DNA from: DATLWR01 sp035576205
Lineage (GTDB): Bacteria > Pseudomonadota > Zetaproteobacteria > Mariprofundales > Mariprofundaceae
Assembly (NCBI GenBank): GCA_035576205.1
Contig: DATLWR010000084.1
Location: forward strand, 1 to 45,379
Direction: 5' to 3'
Length of the DNA stretch: 45,379 bases
The position numbers and the translations under genes were made by a program. Under the pieces are notes generated by a model, which was not told the DNA's origin, searched no databases, and was given only the letters and a program-made list of their open reading frames with translations. Shown here piece by piece: positions 1 to 7,429 of the stretch. Positions within the stretch are counted from its first letter, which is position 1, and the number at the start of each line of letters is the position of its first letter.

Positions 1-359
1 CATAGTTGTCCAGGTATAATTCGGACATTTGATGGCGGGTCATCGTATCGATATCGGATATGGTCCTGAGCATAGGGAAGTAATTCATTCTGTCCGGGAT
101 ATATTCACTAATGTGGATGTTTCTCATGGGAATCATGATCATAGCAAACCGGGATTGATACTGTCTTCCCGCCATGTGGCATTGGATCGGGCATGGATGC
201 GATCAACCCCGATTCCGCTTGCATCCGGAGCCTATTTTCGGTAGAAAGCGCGCCGCCCGGAAGGGTGCTCCCGAAGGGGGCTATCTCGCACACCGTCTGA
301 TCCATTGTGCCCGGATATCCGGGAGTCCGGCGGTGGAGGAAAAAACAATCGGAGGACTT
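1..359 (+). other. Non-coding leader upstream of rpsB
   Basis: This 359-base stretch before rpsB holds no convincing gene. The first part (about 1-240) is visibly richer in A and T than the genes that follow. Position 16-21 is a perfect TATAAT, but its -35 partner would lie off the window edge. The last part (about 245-359) is GC-rich and can fold: a short GGG/CCC hairpin lies near 268-277, and 310-323 is a perfect 14-base palindrome (CCCGGATATCCGGG). A small open frame from 29/32 to 244 has no recognisable product and is not annotated as a gene. In gammaproteobacteria the rpsB-tsf leader RNA is the target of S2 autoregulation; a similar role here is inference only. Confidence 0.5.
16..21 (+). 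promoter_or_regulatory. Possible -10 box (TATAAT), promoter cut by window edge
   Basis: A perfect TATAAT hexamer lies in an AT-rich setting upstream of the long rpsB leader. A -35 box 17 bases upstream would fall before base 1, so the promoter cannot be judged whole. If real, it gives rpsB a leader of roughly 330 bases. Confidence 0.3.
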
Positions 360-1154
360 ATGTCTCAATTTACCATGAAGCAACTGCTCGAAGCCGGCGT
401 GCACTTCGGTCATCAGACCCGCCGCTGGAACCCGAAAATGGCGCCGTACATCTTTGGCGACCGTAACGGCATCCACATCATCGACCTGCAGAAGACCCTG
501 AAGCTGGCCAACGAGGCCTATTCGTTCATGCGCGAGCTGGCGGCTGCCGGCGGCAAGGTGCTGTTCGTCGGTACCAAGCGCCAGGCCCGTGACGCCGTCA
601 AGGAAGAGGCGCTGCGCGCCGGTCACTTCTACGTGAATCATCGCTGGCTGGGCGGTACGCTCACCAACTTCACCACCGTGCAGCAGTCGGTGCGCAAGAT
701 GAAGGATCTGATCCGCCAGAAGGAAGAGGGCGTATTGGAGCTCTTGACCAAGAAGGAAGCTCTGAACACGGAGCGTCAGCTGGAGAAGCTGGAGCGCTCG
801 CTCGGCGGTATCAAGGATATGGTCCGCCTGCCGGACTGCCTGTTCGTCATCGACGTGCGCAAGGAAGATCTGGCCGTGAAGGAAGCCAACAAGCTGGGTA
901 TCCCGGTGGTTGCCGTGGTCGACACCAACTGCAGCCCGGAAGGCATTGACTACATCATTCCGGGTAACGATGACGCCATCCGTGCGGTTCGCATGTTCTG
1001 CAGCAAGATTGCCGATGCGTTGCTGGAGGGTTCCGAGGCCTGGACGCTGGAGAACGCCGAAGAGGGCGAGGATGTGGTCGAGGCCATGGGCTCTTCCGGG
1101 ATGGAAGCCGCTGCGGGCGAAGAGGGCGAGGCCGATCAGGCCGAGGCTGCCTGA
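360..1154 (+). CDS. rpsB: 30S ribosomal protein S2
   Basis: Encodes ribosomal protein S2 (264 aa), which binds the head-platform junction of the 30S subunit and is needed for S1 binding. The N-terminus shows the family pattern MSQFTMKQLLEAGVHFGHQT followed by RRWNPKMAPYI, then the FVGTKRQA and HRWLGGTLTNF blocks and the VVAVVDTNCSPEGIDYIIPGNDDA block near the C-terminal part. The start is the ATG at 360, preceded by GGAGG at a good distance; the longer frame opening at 174 lacks conserved sequence. The C-terminal tail is acidic (rich in Glu, Ala and Gly). It is the first gene of a long co-directional run, and tsf follows after 44 bases, the order found in most bacteria. Confidence 0.98.
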   Translation: MSQFTMKQLLEAGVHFGHQTRRWNPKMAPYIFGDRNGIHIIDLQKTLKLANEAYSFMRELAAAGGKVLFVGTKRQARDAVKEEALRAGHFYVNHRWLGGTLTNFTTVQQSVRKMKDLIRQKEEGVLELLTKKEALNTERQLEKLERSLGGIKDMVRLPDCLFVIDVRKEDLAVKEANKLGIPVVAVVDTNCSPEGIDYIIPGNDDAIRAVRMFCSKIADALLEGSEAWTLENAEEGEDVVEAMGSSGMEAAAGEEGEADQAEAA

Positions 1155-1198
1155 GAGTCCCCACAACAACACGCAACGCAAAGGAATTGGAGGATTGA

Positions 1199-2089
1199 AT
1201 GAGCCAGGTTACGGCTGCTGATGTAAAAAAACTGCGCGAGATTTCCGGTGCCGGCATGATGGACTGCAAGAAGGCGCTGGCGGAAACCAATGGCGACATG
1301 GATGCTGCTGTTGACTACCTGCGCAAGAAGGGCCTCGCTGCCGCTTCGAAGAAGGCTGGCCGCGTGGCTGCCGAGGGGCTGGTTGTGGCCGTCTCCAAGG
1401 GCAATGCCGGCGTGCTGCTGGAAGTGAATGCCGAGACCGACTTTGTCAGCAAGAACGACCAGTTTGTCTCGTTCGTGAATGCGCTCGCCAATATCATCCT
1501 TGACAAGGCACCGGCCGACGTCGAGGCGCTGAAGGCGCTGCCGTTCGATGCCGAGTACAACGTCGAGCAGGCCCTGTCGCAGCGTATCGCCACCATCGGC
1601 GAGAACATGAACATCCGTCGCTTCGAGCGCTTCGCGGTCGACGGCGGCGTGGTGGCTTCCTACGTGCACGGCAACGGCAAGATCGGCGTATTGCTGGGTG
1701 TGAAGGGTAACAACGTGGCTGATGTGGCCCGCAACATCTCCATGCATGTCGCCGCCGCCAACCCGCAGGCGATCCGTCGCGAAGACGTGCCGGCCGAGAT
1801 GGTCGAGCGTGAGAAGGCGGTGCTTTCCGAGCGTGCTGCCGCCAGCGGCAAGCCGGCCAACATCATCGAGAAGATCGTCGAGGGACAGCTGAACAAGTTC
1901 TACGCCGACATCTGTCTGCTGGAACAGGATTTTGTCATGGACACCGACCTGAAGGTTTCCAAGGCGCTGGCTCAGGCCGATGCGAATGCCACAATTACCG
2001 CCATGGCCCGCTACCAGCTGGGTGAGGGTATCGAGAAGGAAGAGTCGGATTTTGCCGCCGAAGTGGCTGCACAAGTCCAGGGAGCCTGA
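1199..2089 (+). CDS. tsf: Translation elongation factor Ts
   Basis: EF-Ts (296 aa) is the guanine nucleotide exchange factor for EF-Tu. The N-terminal UBA-like domain carries the signature LREISGAGMMDCKKAL (residues about 12-27), and the core contains NAETDFVSKNDQF, which matches the conserved TDFV motif that inserts near the EF-Tu nucleotide site. Length is close to the usual 280-300 aa. A GGAGG ribosome-binding site lies just before the ATG. It is cotranscribed with rpsB by position, with no terminator-like hairpin in the 44-base gap, and pyrH begins only 8 bases after its stop. Confidence 0.98.
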   Translation: MSQVTAADVKKLREISGAGMMDCKKALAETNGDMDAAVDYLRKKGLAAASKKAGRVAAEGLVVAVSKGNAGVLLEVNAETDFVSKNDQFVSFVNALANIILDKAPADVEALKALPFDAEYNVEQALSQRIATIGENMNIRRFERFAVDGGVVASYVHGNGKIGVLLGVKGNNVADVARNISMHVAAANPQAIRREDVPAEMVEREKAVLSERAAASGKPANIIEKIVEGQLNKFYADICLLEQDFVMDTDLKVSKALAQADANATITAMARYQLGEGIEKEESDFAAEVAAQVQGA

Positions 2090-2097
2090 TCGCAGTC

Positions 2098-2838
2098 ATG
2101 GGGGAAACAGCCGGAAACAGCAGCAAACATCCCTACAAGCGGGTGCTGCTCAAGCTTTCCGGCGAAGTGTTGATGGGAGATGCCGGTTACGGCATCGACC
2201 CGTCGACGATCAACCGGTTGGCCGAAGAGCTGATCAGGGTCCGCAATTCCGGTGTCGAGCTGGCTGTGGTAATCGGCGGCGGCAACATCTTCCGCGGCAT
2301 GATGGGTACCGCCTCGGGCATGGACCGGGCCAGTGCTGATTATATGGGCATGCTGGCGACCGTGATGAACGCCATAGCCCTGCAGGATGCGATCGAACGC
2401 AACGGCGGCTATGCCCGGGTCATTTCCGCACTGCATGTCAAGGAAGTCGCCGAACCCTATATCCGCCGCCGTGCGCTGCGGCATCTGGAAAAGGGGCGCA
2501 TCCTTGTGTTCGCCGCCGGTACCGGCAATCCCTATTTCACGACCGACACTGCCGCCAGCCTGCGCGCCATGGAGATCCAGGCCGATGCCGTGCTGAAGGG
2601 CACCAAGGTCGATGGCGTCTATACCGCCGATCCGGCGCGTGATCCGAACGCCAAACGCTACGATACGCTGACCTTTACCGAAGCCCTGACCAAGCGTCTG
2701 GGTGTCATGGATGCGACGGCGATGTCGCTGTGCCGGGACAACCGCATGCCGATTATCGTTTTCAATGTCACCAAGCCGGGTGAGATGTTCAGGGCCGTTT
2801 CCGGAGAGCCGGTCGGTACCATAGTCCGGGAGGATTGA
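2098..2838 (+). CDS. pyrH: UMP kinase
   Basis: Bacterial UMP kinase (246 aa) of the amino-acid-kinase fold; phosphorylates UMP to UDP and feeds pyrimidine nucleotides to RNA, DNA and UDP-sugar synthesis, including the UDP-GlcNAc used by the lipid A genes downstream. Seen in the sequence: N-terminal RVLLKLSGEVLMG (phosphate-binding lysine), VVIGGGNIFRG (glycine-rich loop), and GTGNPYFTTDTAASLRA, the hallmark of bacterial UMPK. The first 12 residues or so are an unconserved extension. It starts 8 bases after tsf and ends 3 bases before frr, in the widely conserved rpsB-tsf-pyrH-frr order. Confidence 0.98.
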   Translation: MGETAGNSSKHPYKRVLLKLSGEVLMGDAGYGIDPSTINRLAEELIRVRNSGVELAVVIGGGNIFRGMMGTASGMDRASADYMGMLATVMNAIALQDAIERNGGYARVISALHVKEVAEPYIRRRALRHLEKGRILVFAAGTGNPYFTTDTAASLRAMEIQADAVLKGTKVDGVYTADPARDPNAKRYDTLTFTEALTKRLGVMDATAMSLCRDNRMPIIVFNVTKPGEMFRAVSGEPVGTIVRED

Positions 2839-2841
2839 GCC

Positions 2842-3387
2842 ATGCCTGCCAACGTTGAATCGCGAATGGAAAAAAGCATTGCGGCGCTGAAAAGCGAGCT
2901 GGCGACGATCCGCACCGGCCGCGCCAATGCGGCACTGCTCGATCATGTGCGGGTGAACTATTACGGTTCCGAGGTGCCGGTGAACCAGGTCGGCAATATC
3001 TCGGTGCCTGAACCGCGTATCCTGATGATCACGCCATGGGAAAAGTCGGCACTGAAGGATATCGAGAAGGCGATCATGACCGCCGATCTTGGTCTGAATC
3101 CTTCCAACGACGGCAGCGTGGTCCGCGTGATCCTGCCGGAGCTGACCGAGGAGCGCCGCAAGGATCTGGTCAAGCAGGTGCGCGCCGTCAGCGAAAAGGC
3201 CAAGGTGTCGGTGCGTAATATCCGCCGCGACGCCAACGAGGAAGTGAAGGCCAAGGTGAAGAACGAGGGCCTTCCCGAGGACGAGAGCAAGCGCCTGCAG
3301 GATCGCATCCAGAAGGTCACCGACAAATTCATCGCTGAGATCGACGAGATCACCGAGCACAAAGAGAAAGAAATCCTGACCGTCTGA
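2842..3387 (+). CDS. frr: Ribosome recycling factor
   Basis: RRF (181 aa, normal for the family) splits post-termination ribosomes with EF-G. The three-helix bundle and small beta domain are recognisable from RTGRANAALLDHV, VPVNQVGNISVPEPR, ITPWEK, and the C-terminal VSVRNIRRDANEEVKAK segment. The start ATG follows pyrH by three bases, so translation is probably coupled. Its TGA shares one base with the ATG of uppS (TGATG). Confidence 0.98.
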   Translation: MPANVESRMEKSIAALKSELATIRTGRANAALLDHVRVNYYGSEVPVNQVGNISVPEPRILMITPWEKSALKDIEKAIMTADLGLNPSNDGSVVRVILPELTEERRKDLVKQVRAVSEKAKVSVRNIRRDANEEVKAKVKNEGLPEDESKRLQDRIQKVTDKFIAEIDEITEHKEKEILTV

Positions 3388-4139
3388 TGAGCTCGCCGCA
3401 GCAGCCGCCAGCGCACCTGGCCATTCCCCGGCATGTTGGCATCATCATGGATGGCAACGGCCGCTGGGCCAAGCAGCGGGGATTACCGCGGCTTGAAGGA
3501 CACCGCCGAGGTGCCGACCGGGCGCGCGACGTCGTCAGCTGGGCCGCCGATCTCGGGATCCGCGAGCTTTCGCTCTATGCCTTTTCAACCGAAAACTGGG
3601 AGCGCCCGCAGGACGAAGTGTCAGCACTGATGAGCCTCTTGGCCACCTTGCTGCCCCGACAGCTGCCGGAAATGCAGCGGCAGGGCGTGCGCCTGAAGGT
3701 GCTGGGCGATATCTCGCCCCTGCCGGGCATGGCGCGCCGGGCGGTCGAGAAGTGCTGCGCCGAAACGGCCGGCAATTCACGCATTGACCTGATTCTCTGC
3801 CTCAATTACGGCGGCCAGCAGGAGATCGTGGCCGGGGTACGCAAGTTTGTGGCCTGGCTGGGCGAGCAGATCGATCCGCAAGCCGCGCTCGACGGACTCG
3901 ATCCCAAGCTGTTTCGCTCCATGCTCTGGCGTTCCGATATGGCGCCGGTGGATTTGCTGATCCGCACCGGTGGCGAACAGCGCATTTCCAATTTCCATCT
4001 CTGGGATGCGGCCTACGCCGAACTCTATTTCAGCGATGTATTCTGGCCGGATTACAGCCGGGACGATCTGGCGAAGGCCGTCGAGGCCTATGGCCAGCGC
4101 GAACGGCGTTTTGGCCTAACCAGCGAGCAGGTGCGCTGA
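3387..4139 (+). CDS. uppS: Isoprenyl (undecaprenyl) diphosphate synthase
   Basis: Cis-prenyltransferase (250 aa) that elongates farnesyl diphosphate with isopentenyl diphosphate to undecaprenyl diphosphate, the lipid carrier for peptidoglycan and O-antigen. The catalytic motif HVGIIMDGNGRWA (Asp22) is at residues 16-28, followed by GHRRGA, SLYAFSTENWERP and the C-terminal RTGGEQRISNFHLWDAAYAE, where Arg and Ser contact substrate diphosphate. Its start overlaps the frr stop by one base and its stop overlaps the cdsA start in the same TGATG fashion. The IPP it uses comes from the MEP pathway, to which dxr (two genes on) belongs. Confidence 0.97.
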   Translation: MSSPQQPPAHLAIPRHVGIIMDGNGRWAKQRGLPRLEGHRRGADRARDVVSWAADLGIRELSLYAFSTENWERPQDEVSALMSLLATLLPRQLPEMQRQGVRLKVLGDISPLPGMARRAVEKCCAETAGNSRIDLILCLNYGGQQEIVAGVRKFVAWLGEQIDPQAALDGLDPKLFRSMLWRSDMAPVDLLIRTGGEQRISNFHLWDAAYAELYFSDVFWPDYSRDDLAKAVEAYGQRERRFGLTSEQVR

Positions 4140-4912
4140 TGGGTGAGCTGGGCAAGCGCATCGTCACTGCCGTAATCCTGCTGGCGCTGGTGGTCGGCTG
4201 GTTCGTATGGCTGCCGACGCCATGGTTTGAATGGGTGCTGGCTGCGATCGGCGTGCTGGCCACCTGGGAGCTTCTCCGGCTGATGAAGCTGCCGTTACCG
4301 CTGGCCTACCTAGCGGTATCCATGCCGATCTGGTGGTACCTGGCCACCGGCATCTCGCTGTCCGTGACCCTGCTCATGCTGGTGATCTGGTTCGGCATCT
4401 ATGCCTGGGCATCGCGCGCCGGAGCCATTCCGTTCGAGCGGTTTGCCGGCCTTGTCTGGATGGCGGGCTGGCTGGTCATGACCGTGTGGGTGGTTGGCAA
4501 TTCGCACGGCACCGAAAGCGGGCGGGCACTGCTGGTGGCGGTCTGTTTCGGTGTCTGGTCTTCCGATATCGCCGCCTATTTTGCCGGCAGGCTCTGGGGG
4601 CGCCACAAGCTTTGCCCGGCGATCAGTCCCGGCAAATCCCTTGAGGGGCTGGCTGCCGGTTTGCTGGTCGGCGTGGCCGTAATGGCGGGACTGTTGTTGC
4701 AGGCTGGTTATGCACCCGTCGTGGCGGCGGCATTGTCGGTGACGGCGGTTGTGGCGGGGGTGCTCGGCGATCTCTCCGAATCGGCGCTGAAACGCATGCA
4801 GGGTGCCAAGGACAGTGGTTCTTTGCTACCGGGTCACGGCGGCATTCTCGACCGTATCGATGCGATCATCATGGCGTTGCCCGCTGCGTGGATCGCCTGG
4901 AGCATGTTGTGA
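4139..4912 (+). CDS. cdsA: Phosphatidate cytidylyltransferase (CDP-diglyceride synthase)
   Basis: Inner-membrane enzyme (257 aa) making CDP-diacylglycerol from phosphatidate and CTP, the branch point for all phospholipids. Several hydrophobic helices span residues about 10-230. The C-terminal family signature is complete: GDLSESALKRMQGAKDSGSL followed by LPGHGGILDRIDAI, which carries the conserved Ser, Lys and Asp residues. It overlaps uppS by one base and dxr by four bases (GTGA), so it sits in a tightly coupled block. Confidence 0.96.
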   Translation: MGELGKRIVTAVILLALVVGWFVWLPTPWFEWVLAAIGVLATWELLRLMKLPLPLAYLAVSMPIWWYLATGISLSVTLLMLVIWFGIYAWASRAGAIPFERFAGLVWMAGWLVMTVWVVGNSHGTESGRALLVAVCFGVWSSDIAAYFAGRLWGRHKLCPAISPGKSLEGLAAGLLVGVAVMAGLLLQAGYAPVVAAALSVTAVVAGVLGDLSESALKRMQGAKDSGSLLPGHGGILDRIDAIIMALPAAWIAWSML

Positions 4913-6057
4913 AGCAGGTCGTCATTCTCGGCGCTACCGGTTCGATAGGAATCAATACTGCCGACGTGATGCTGCAGCATCCCGAAAGGTTTGCGGCGCA
5001 TACACTGGTCGGTCACCGCAATGCGGACAAGATGGCCGAACTGGCGGAACAGCTACGGCCGCAGTGGGTGGTGATGACCGATCCGGCTGCGGCCGAACAG
5101 CTGCAGGGGAGACTGCCTGCGGGCTGCAGGCTCGAGACCGGTATGCAGGCGGCCGAAGAACTGGTGGCGCGTCCCGAAGTGGATATCGTCATGGCTGCGA
5201 TGGTCGGCTCCGCCGGGTTGCCGGCGACACTTGCGGCCGTACGGGCCGGCAAGCGCGTGGCCTTGGCCAACAAGGAGTGCCTGGTGACCGCCGGCCGTAT
5301 CTTCATGCGCGAAGCGGCCAGGCACGGTGCCAGGGTGTTGCCGGTCGACTCGGAACATGCGGCTGTGCATCAGGCCCTGATGGGGCACGATCAGAAAAGC
5401 GTCAGGAAAGTGATCCTGACCGCTTCCGGCGGACCGTTCCGCGACCGTGATCCGGCGACATTGAAGGACGTGACGCCGGAGCAGGCGATTGCACATCCGA
5501 ACTGGGCCATGGGGGCCAAGATCAGCGTCGATTCGGCGACGATGATGAACAAGGCGCTGGAGCTGATCGAGGCGCGTTGGCTGTTCGACATGCCGGTGGA
5601 AAAACTCTCGGCGATCATCCATCCGCAGAGCATCGTGCATGCATTGGTCGAGTATCTTGACGGCTCCGTGCTGGCACAGCTGGCGATGCCGGACATGCGC
5701 ATGCCGATCGCCTATGCGATGCAGGGCGATTCGCGGCTCACCTCGGGTATTCCCTGGCTGGACCTGGCTGCGACGGGCAGTCTGCATTTCCAGGCCGTGG
5801 ATGAGCGGCGTTTCCCCTCCATGCGGCTGGTCCGCGATGTTTTGGCCGGCCGAGATTCGCTGGCCATTGCTTTCAATGCAGCCAACGAGGTAGCCAATCA
5901 GGCGTTCCGCGATCGCCGCATCGGTTTCATGGCGATCGTCGAGACGGTCGAAACGGTGCTCGGCAAGGTGGAAAATGTTCCTGTCGACACCCTGGAGGCC
6001 GTGTGGTCGCATGACCGCCTTGCCAGATCCCTGGCGACCGAGGTAATCAACCGTTGA
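4909..6057 (+). CDS. dxr: 1-deoxy-D-xylulose 5-phosphate reductoisomerase
   Basis: DXR (382 aa) catalyses the NADPH-dependent second step of the MEP isoprenoid pathway. The NADP-binding motif ILGATGSIG is at the very N-terminus, ANKECLVTAG and LPVDSEHAA carry metal and substrate ligands, and ASGGPFRD and NWAMGAKISVDSATMMNK form the catalytic loop and metal site. The start is taken as GTG at 4909, which overlaps the cdsA stop (GTGA) and has GGAG six bases upstream; an upstream GTG at 4888 would add seven unconserved residues. The stop overlaps the TTG start of rseP. Confidence 0.97.
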   Translation: MKQVVILGATGSIGINTADVMLQHPERFAAHTLVGHRNADKMAELAEQLRPQWVVMTDPAAAEQLQGRLPAGCRLETGMQAAEELVARPEVDIVMAAMVGSAGLPATLAAVRAGKRVALANKECLVTAGRIFMREAARHGARVLPVDSEHAAVHQALMGHDQKSVRKVILTASGGPFRDRDPATLKDVTPEQAIAHPNWAMGAKISVDSATMMNKALELIEARWLFDMPVEKLSAIIHPQSIVHALVEYLDGSVLAQLAMPDMRMPIAYAMQGDSRLTSGIPWLDLAATGSLHFQAVDERRFPSMRLVRDVLAGRDSLAIAFNAANEVANQAFRDRRIGFMAIVETVETVLGKVENVPVDTLEAVWSHDRLARSLATEVINR

Positions 6058-7415
6058 TTGAAGTTCTGCATACCACTCTGGCATTTGTCGTTGCGATCGC
6101 GCTGCTCGTTGCCGTTCATGAATTTGGCCACTTTCTGGTGGCGCGCAAACTGGGCATCAAGGTCGAAAAATTTTCCATAGGCTTCGGGCCGGCGCTGTTT
6201 TCCTGGCGCAGCCGTGATGGTGAGGTGCTGTATGTCATCGCCGCCATCCCGCTCGGCGGCTACGTGAAAATGTTTGGCGAGAATCCGGATGAAGAGGGCG
6301 GTGAAGCGAGAACGACGCTGAGCGAAGCGGAACGTGCGCGCGCTTTCGATGTGCAACCGGTCTGGAAGCGTGCCGCAGTCGCGGTGGCCGGTCCGGGCTT
6401 TAATTTCCTGTTTGCCATCGTGGCCTATGCCATGGTCGGCTGGATCGGCCAGAACGTGATTCCGCCGGTGATCGGCAATGTGGCTCCGGCATCGCTTGCC
6501 GAGCGCGCAGGCATGGAGTCGGGCGATCGTATCCTGAAGGTGGATGGCAGTGCCATGCATTCGTGGTCGCAGATCGAGGAGGCATTGAAGGGAGTCACCG
6601 GCCGCGATGCGAATTTCGATCTGCTGCGTGAAGGCAACGAATTCCAGGTCACGGTACACGTGCCGACGCCGGCGAAGGATCCCTGGCTGATTAATGTCGC
6701 CGACGACCTGCTCGGTATGTCGCCCGGGCTGAAGATCGTAATCGCCAAGGTGGTGCCGGGTTCTCCGGCCGAAAAGAGCGGTATCCGAAGCGGTGACGTA
6801 ATCCGGCTGCTCAACGGGCGCACCTATTCCGACGTCGGTCAGCTGATCGAGGAGATCCGGGCCCAGGGAGCGCAGATGCTGAATGTCGGCATCGACAGGG
6901 ACGGGACGTTGCTGGATATCCGTGTGCAGCCCGAAGCCGATGCCCAGGGCAATGTACGTATCGGCGTCATGCTGGCCGCCCAGGCAATGCTGGGTGAGGA
7001 GGTTTACCGCATGGGGCCGCTGACTGGTGCGTTCTACGGCTTCGAGCGTACCTGGGAGATGACGGCGCTGACCGTGCAGGTGGTCGGGAAAATGCTGACA
7101 GCCGCCATCTCTCCCGATAACCTCGGGGGACCCATCGCGATTGCGCAGATGGCGGGAAAGACCGCTGAACTCGGGCTGGTATCGTTTCTGACGTTCCTGG
7201 CTCTCATTTCCGTCAATCTTGCAGTGTTGAATCTGTTCCCGGTGCCGGTGCTGGACGGCGGGCATCTGCTTTATCTGGGACTGGAGAAACTTCGCGGCAG
7301 GCCGTTGTCGCCAAAGGTGATGGGTTTTACGCAAATCGTTGGCGTGGCGCTGATCGTCGCGCTGATGGTTTTCGCATTTTATAACGATCTATCTCGTTTA
7401 GATTGGTCACGTTAG
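6054..7415 (+). CDS. rseP: RIP metalloprotease RseP (site-2 protease)
   Basis: Inner-membrane zinc protease (453 aa) that cuts anti-sigma factors and leftover signal peptides within the membrane. The zinc motif HEFGH is at residues 22-26 in the first membrane helix, the second zinc/catalytic motif NLFPVPVLDGGH lies near residue 395, and two PDZ domains lie between (about 125-300). The start is TTG at 6054, within the dxr stop (TTGA), with an AGG-type ribosome-binding site upstream; no ATG or GTG gives the conserved first helix intact. It lies directly before bamA, the gene pair typical of the sigma-E envelope-stress circuit. Confidence 0.96.
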   Translation: MIEVLHTTLAFVVAIALLVAVHEFGHFLVARKLGIKVEKFSIGFGPALFSWRSRDGEVLYVIAAIPLGGYVKMFGENPDEEGGEARTTLSEAERARAFDVQPVWKRAAVAVAGPGFNFLFAIVAYAMVGWIGQNVIPPVIGNVAPASLAERAGMESGDRILKVDGSAMHSWSQIEEALKGVTGRDANFDLLREGNEFQVTVHVPTPAKDPWLINVADDLLGMSPGLKIVIAKVVPGSPAEKSGIRSGDVIRLLNGRTYSDVGQLIEEIRAQGAQMLNVGIDRDGTLLDIRVQPEADAQGNVRIGVMLAAQAMLGEEVYRMGPLTGAFYGFERTWEMTALTVQVVGKMLTAAISPDNLGGPIAIAQMAGKTAELGLVSFLTFLALISVNLAVLNLFPVPVLDGGHLLYLGLEKLRGRPLSPKVMGFTQIVGVALIVALMVFAFYNDLSRLDWSR

Positions 7416-7429
7416 TTCAGGGGATAGGG

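Noticed and set aside
29..244. Small open frame (71 codons) before rpsB
   Set aside because: No recognisable domain, no good ribosome-binding site, and composition unlike the nearby genes; better explained as leader DNA.
2011..3360. Long minus-strand open frames opposite tsf-pyrH-frr, and similar ones opposite dxr, rseP, bamA, fabH and the PilB-like gene
   Set aside because: They mirror GC-rich coding genes in the opposite strand, are rich in His/Arg/Gln, lack motifs, and cross the boundaries of well-supported genes.
7370..7429. Sigma-E-type or sigma70 promoter just before bamA
   Set aside because: TATAAC is present at 7380-7385 but no matching -35, and no GGAACTT-type sigma-E element was seen.
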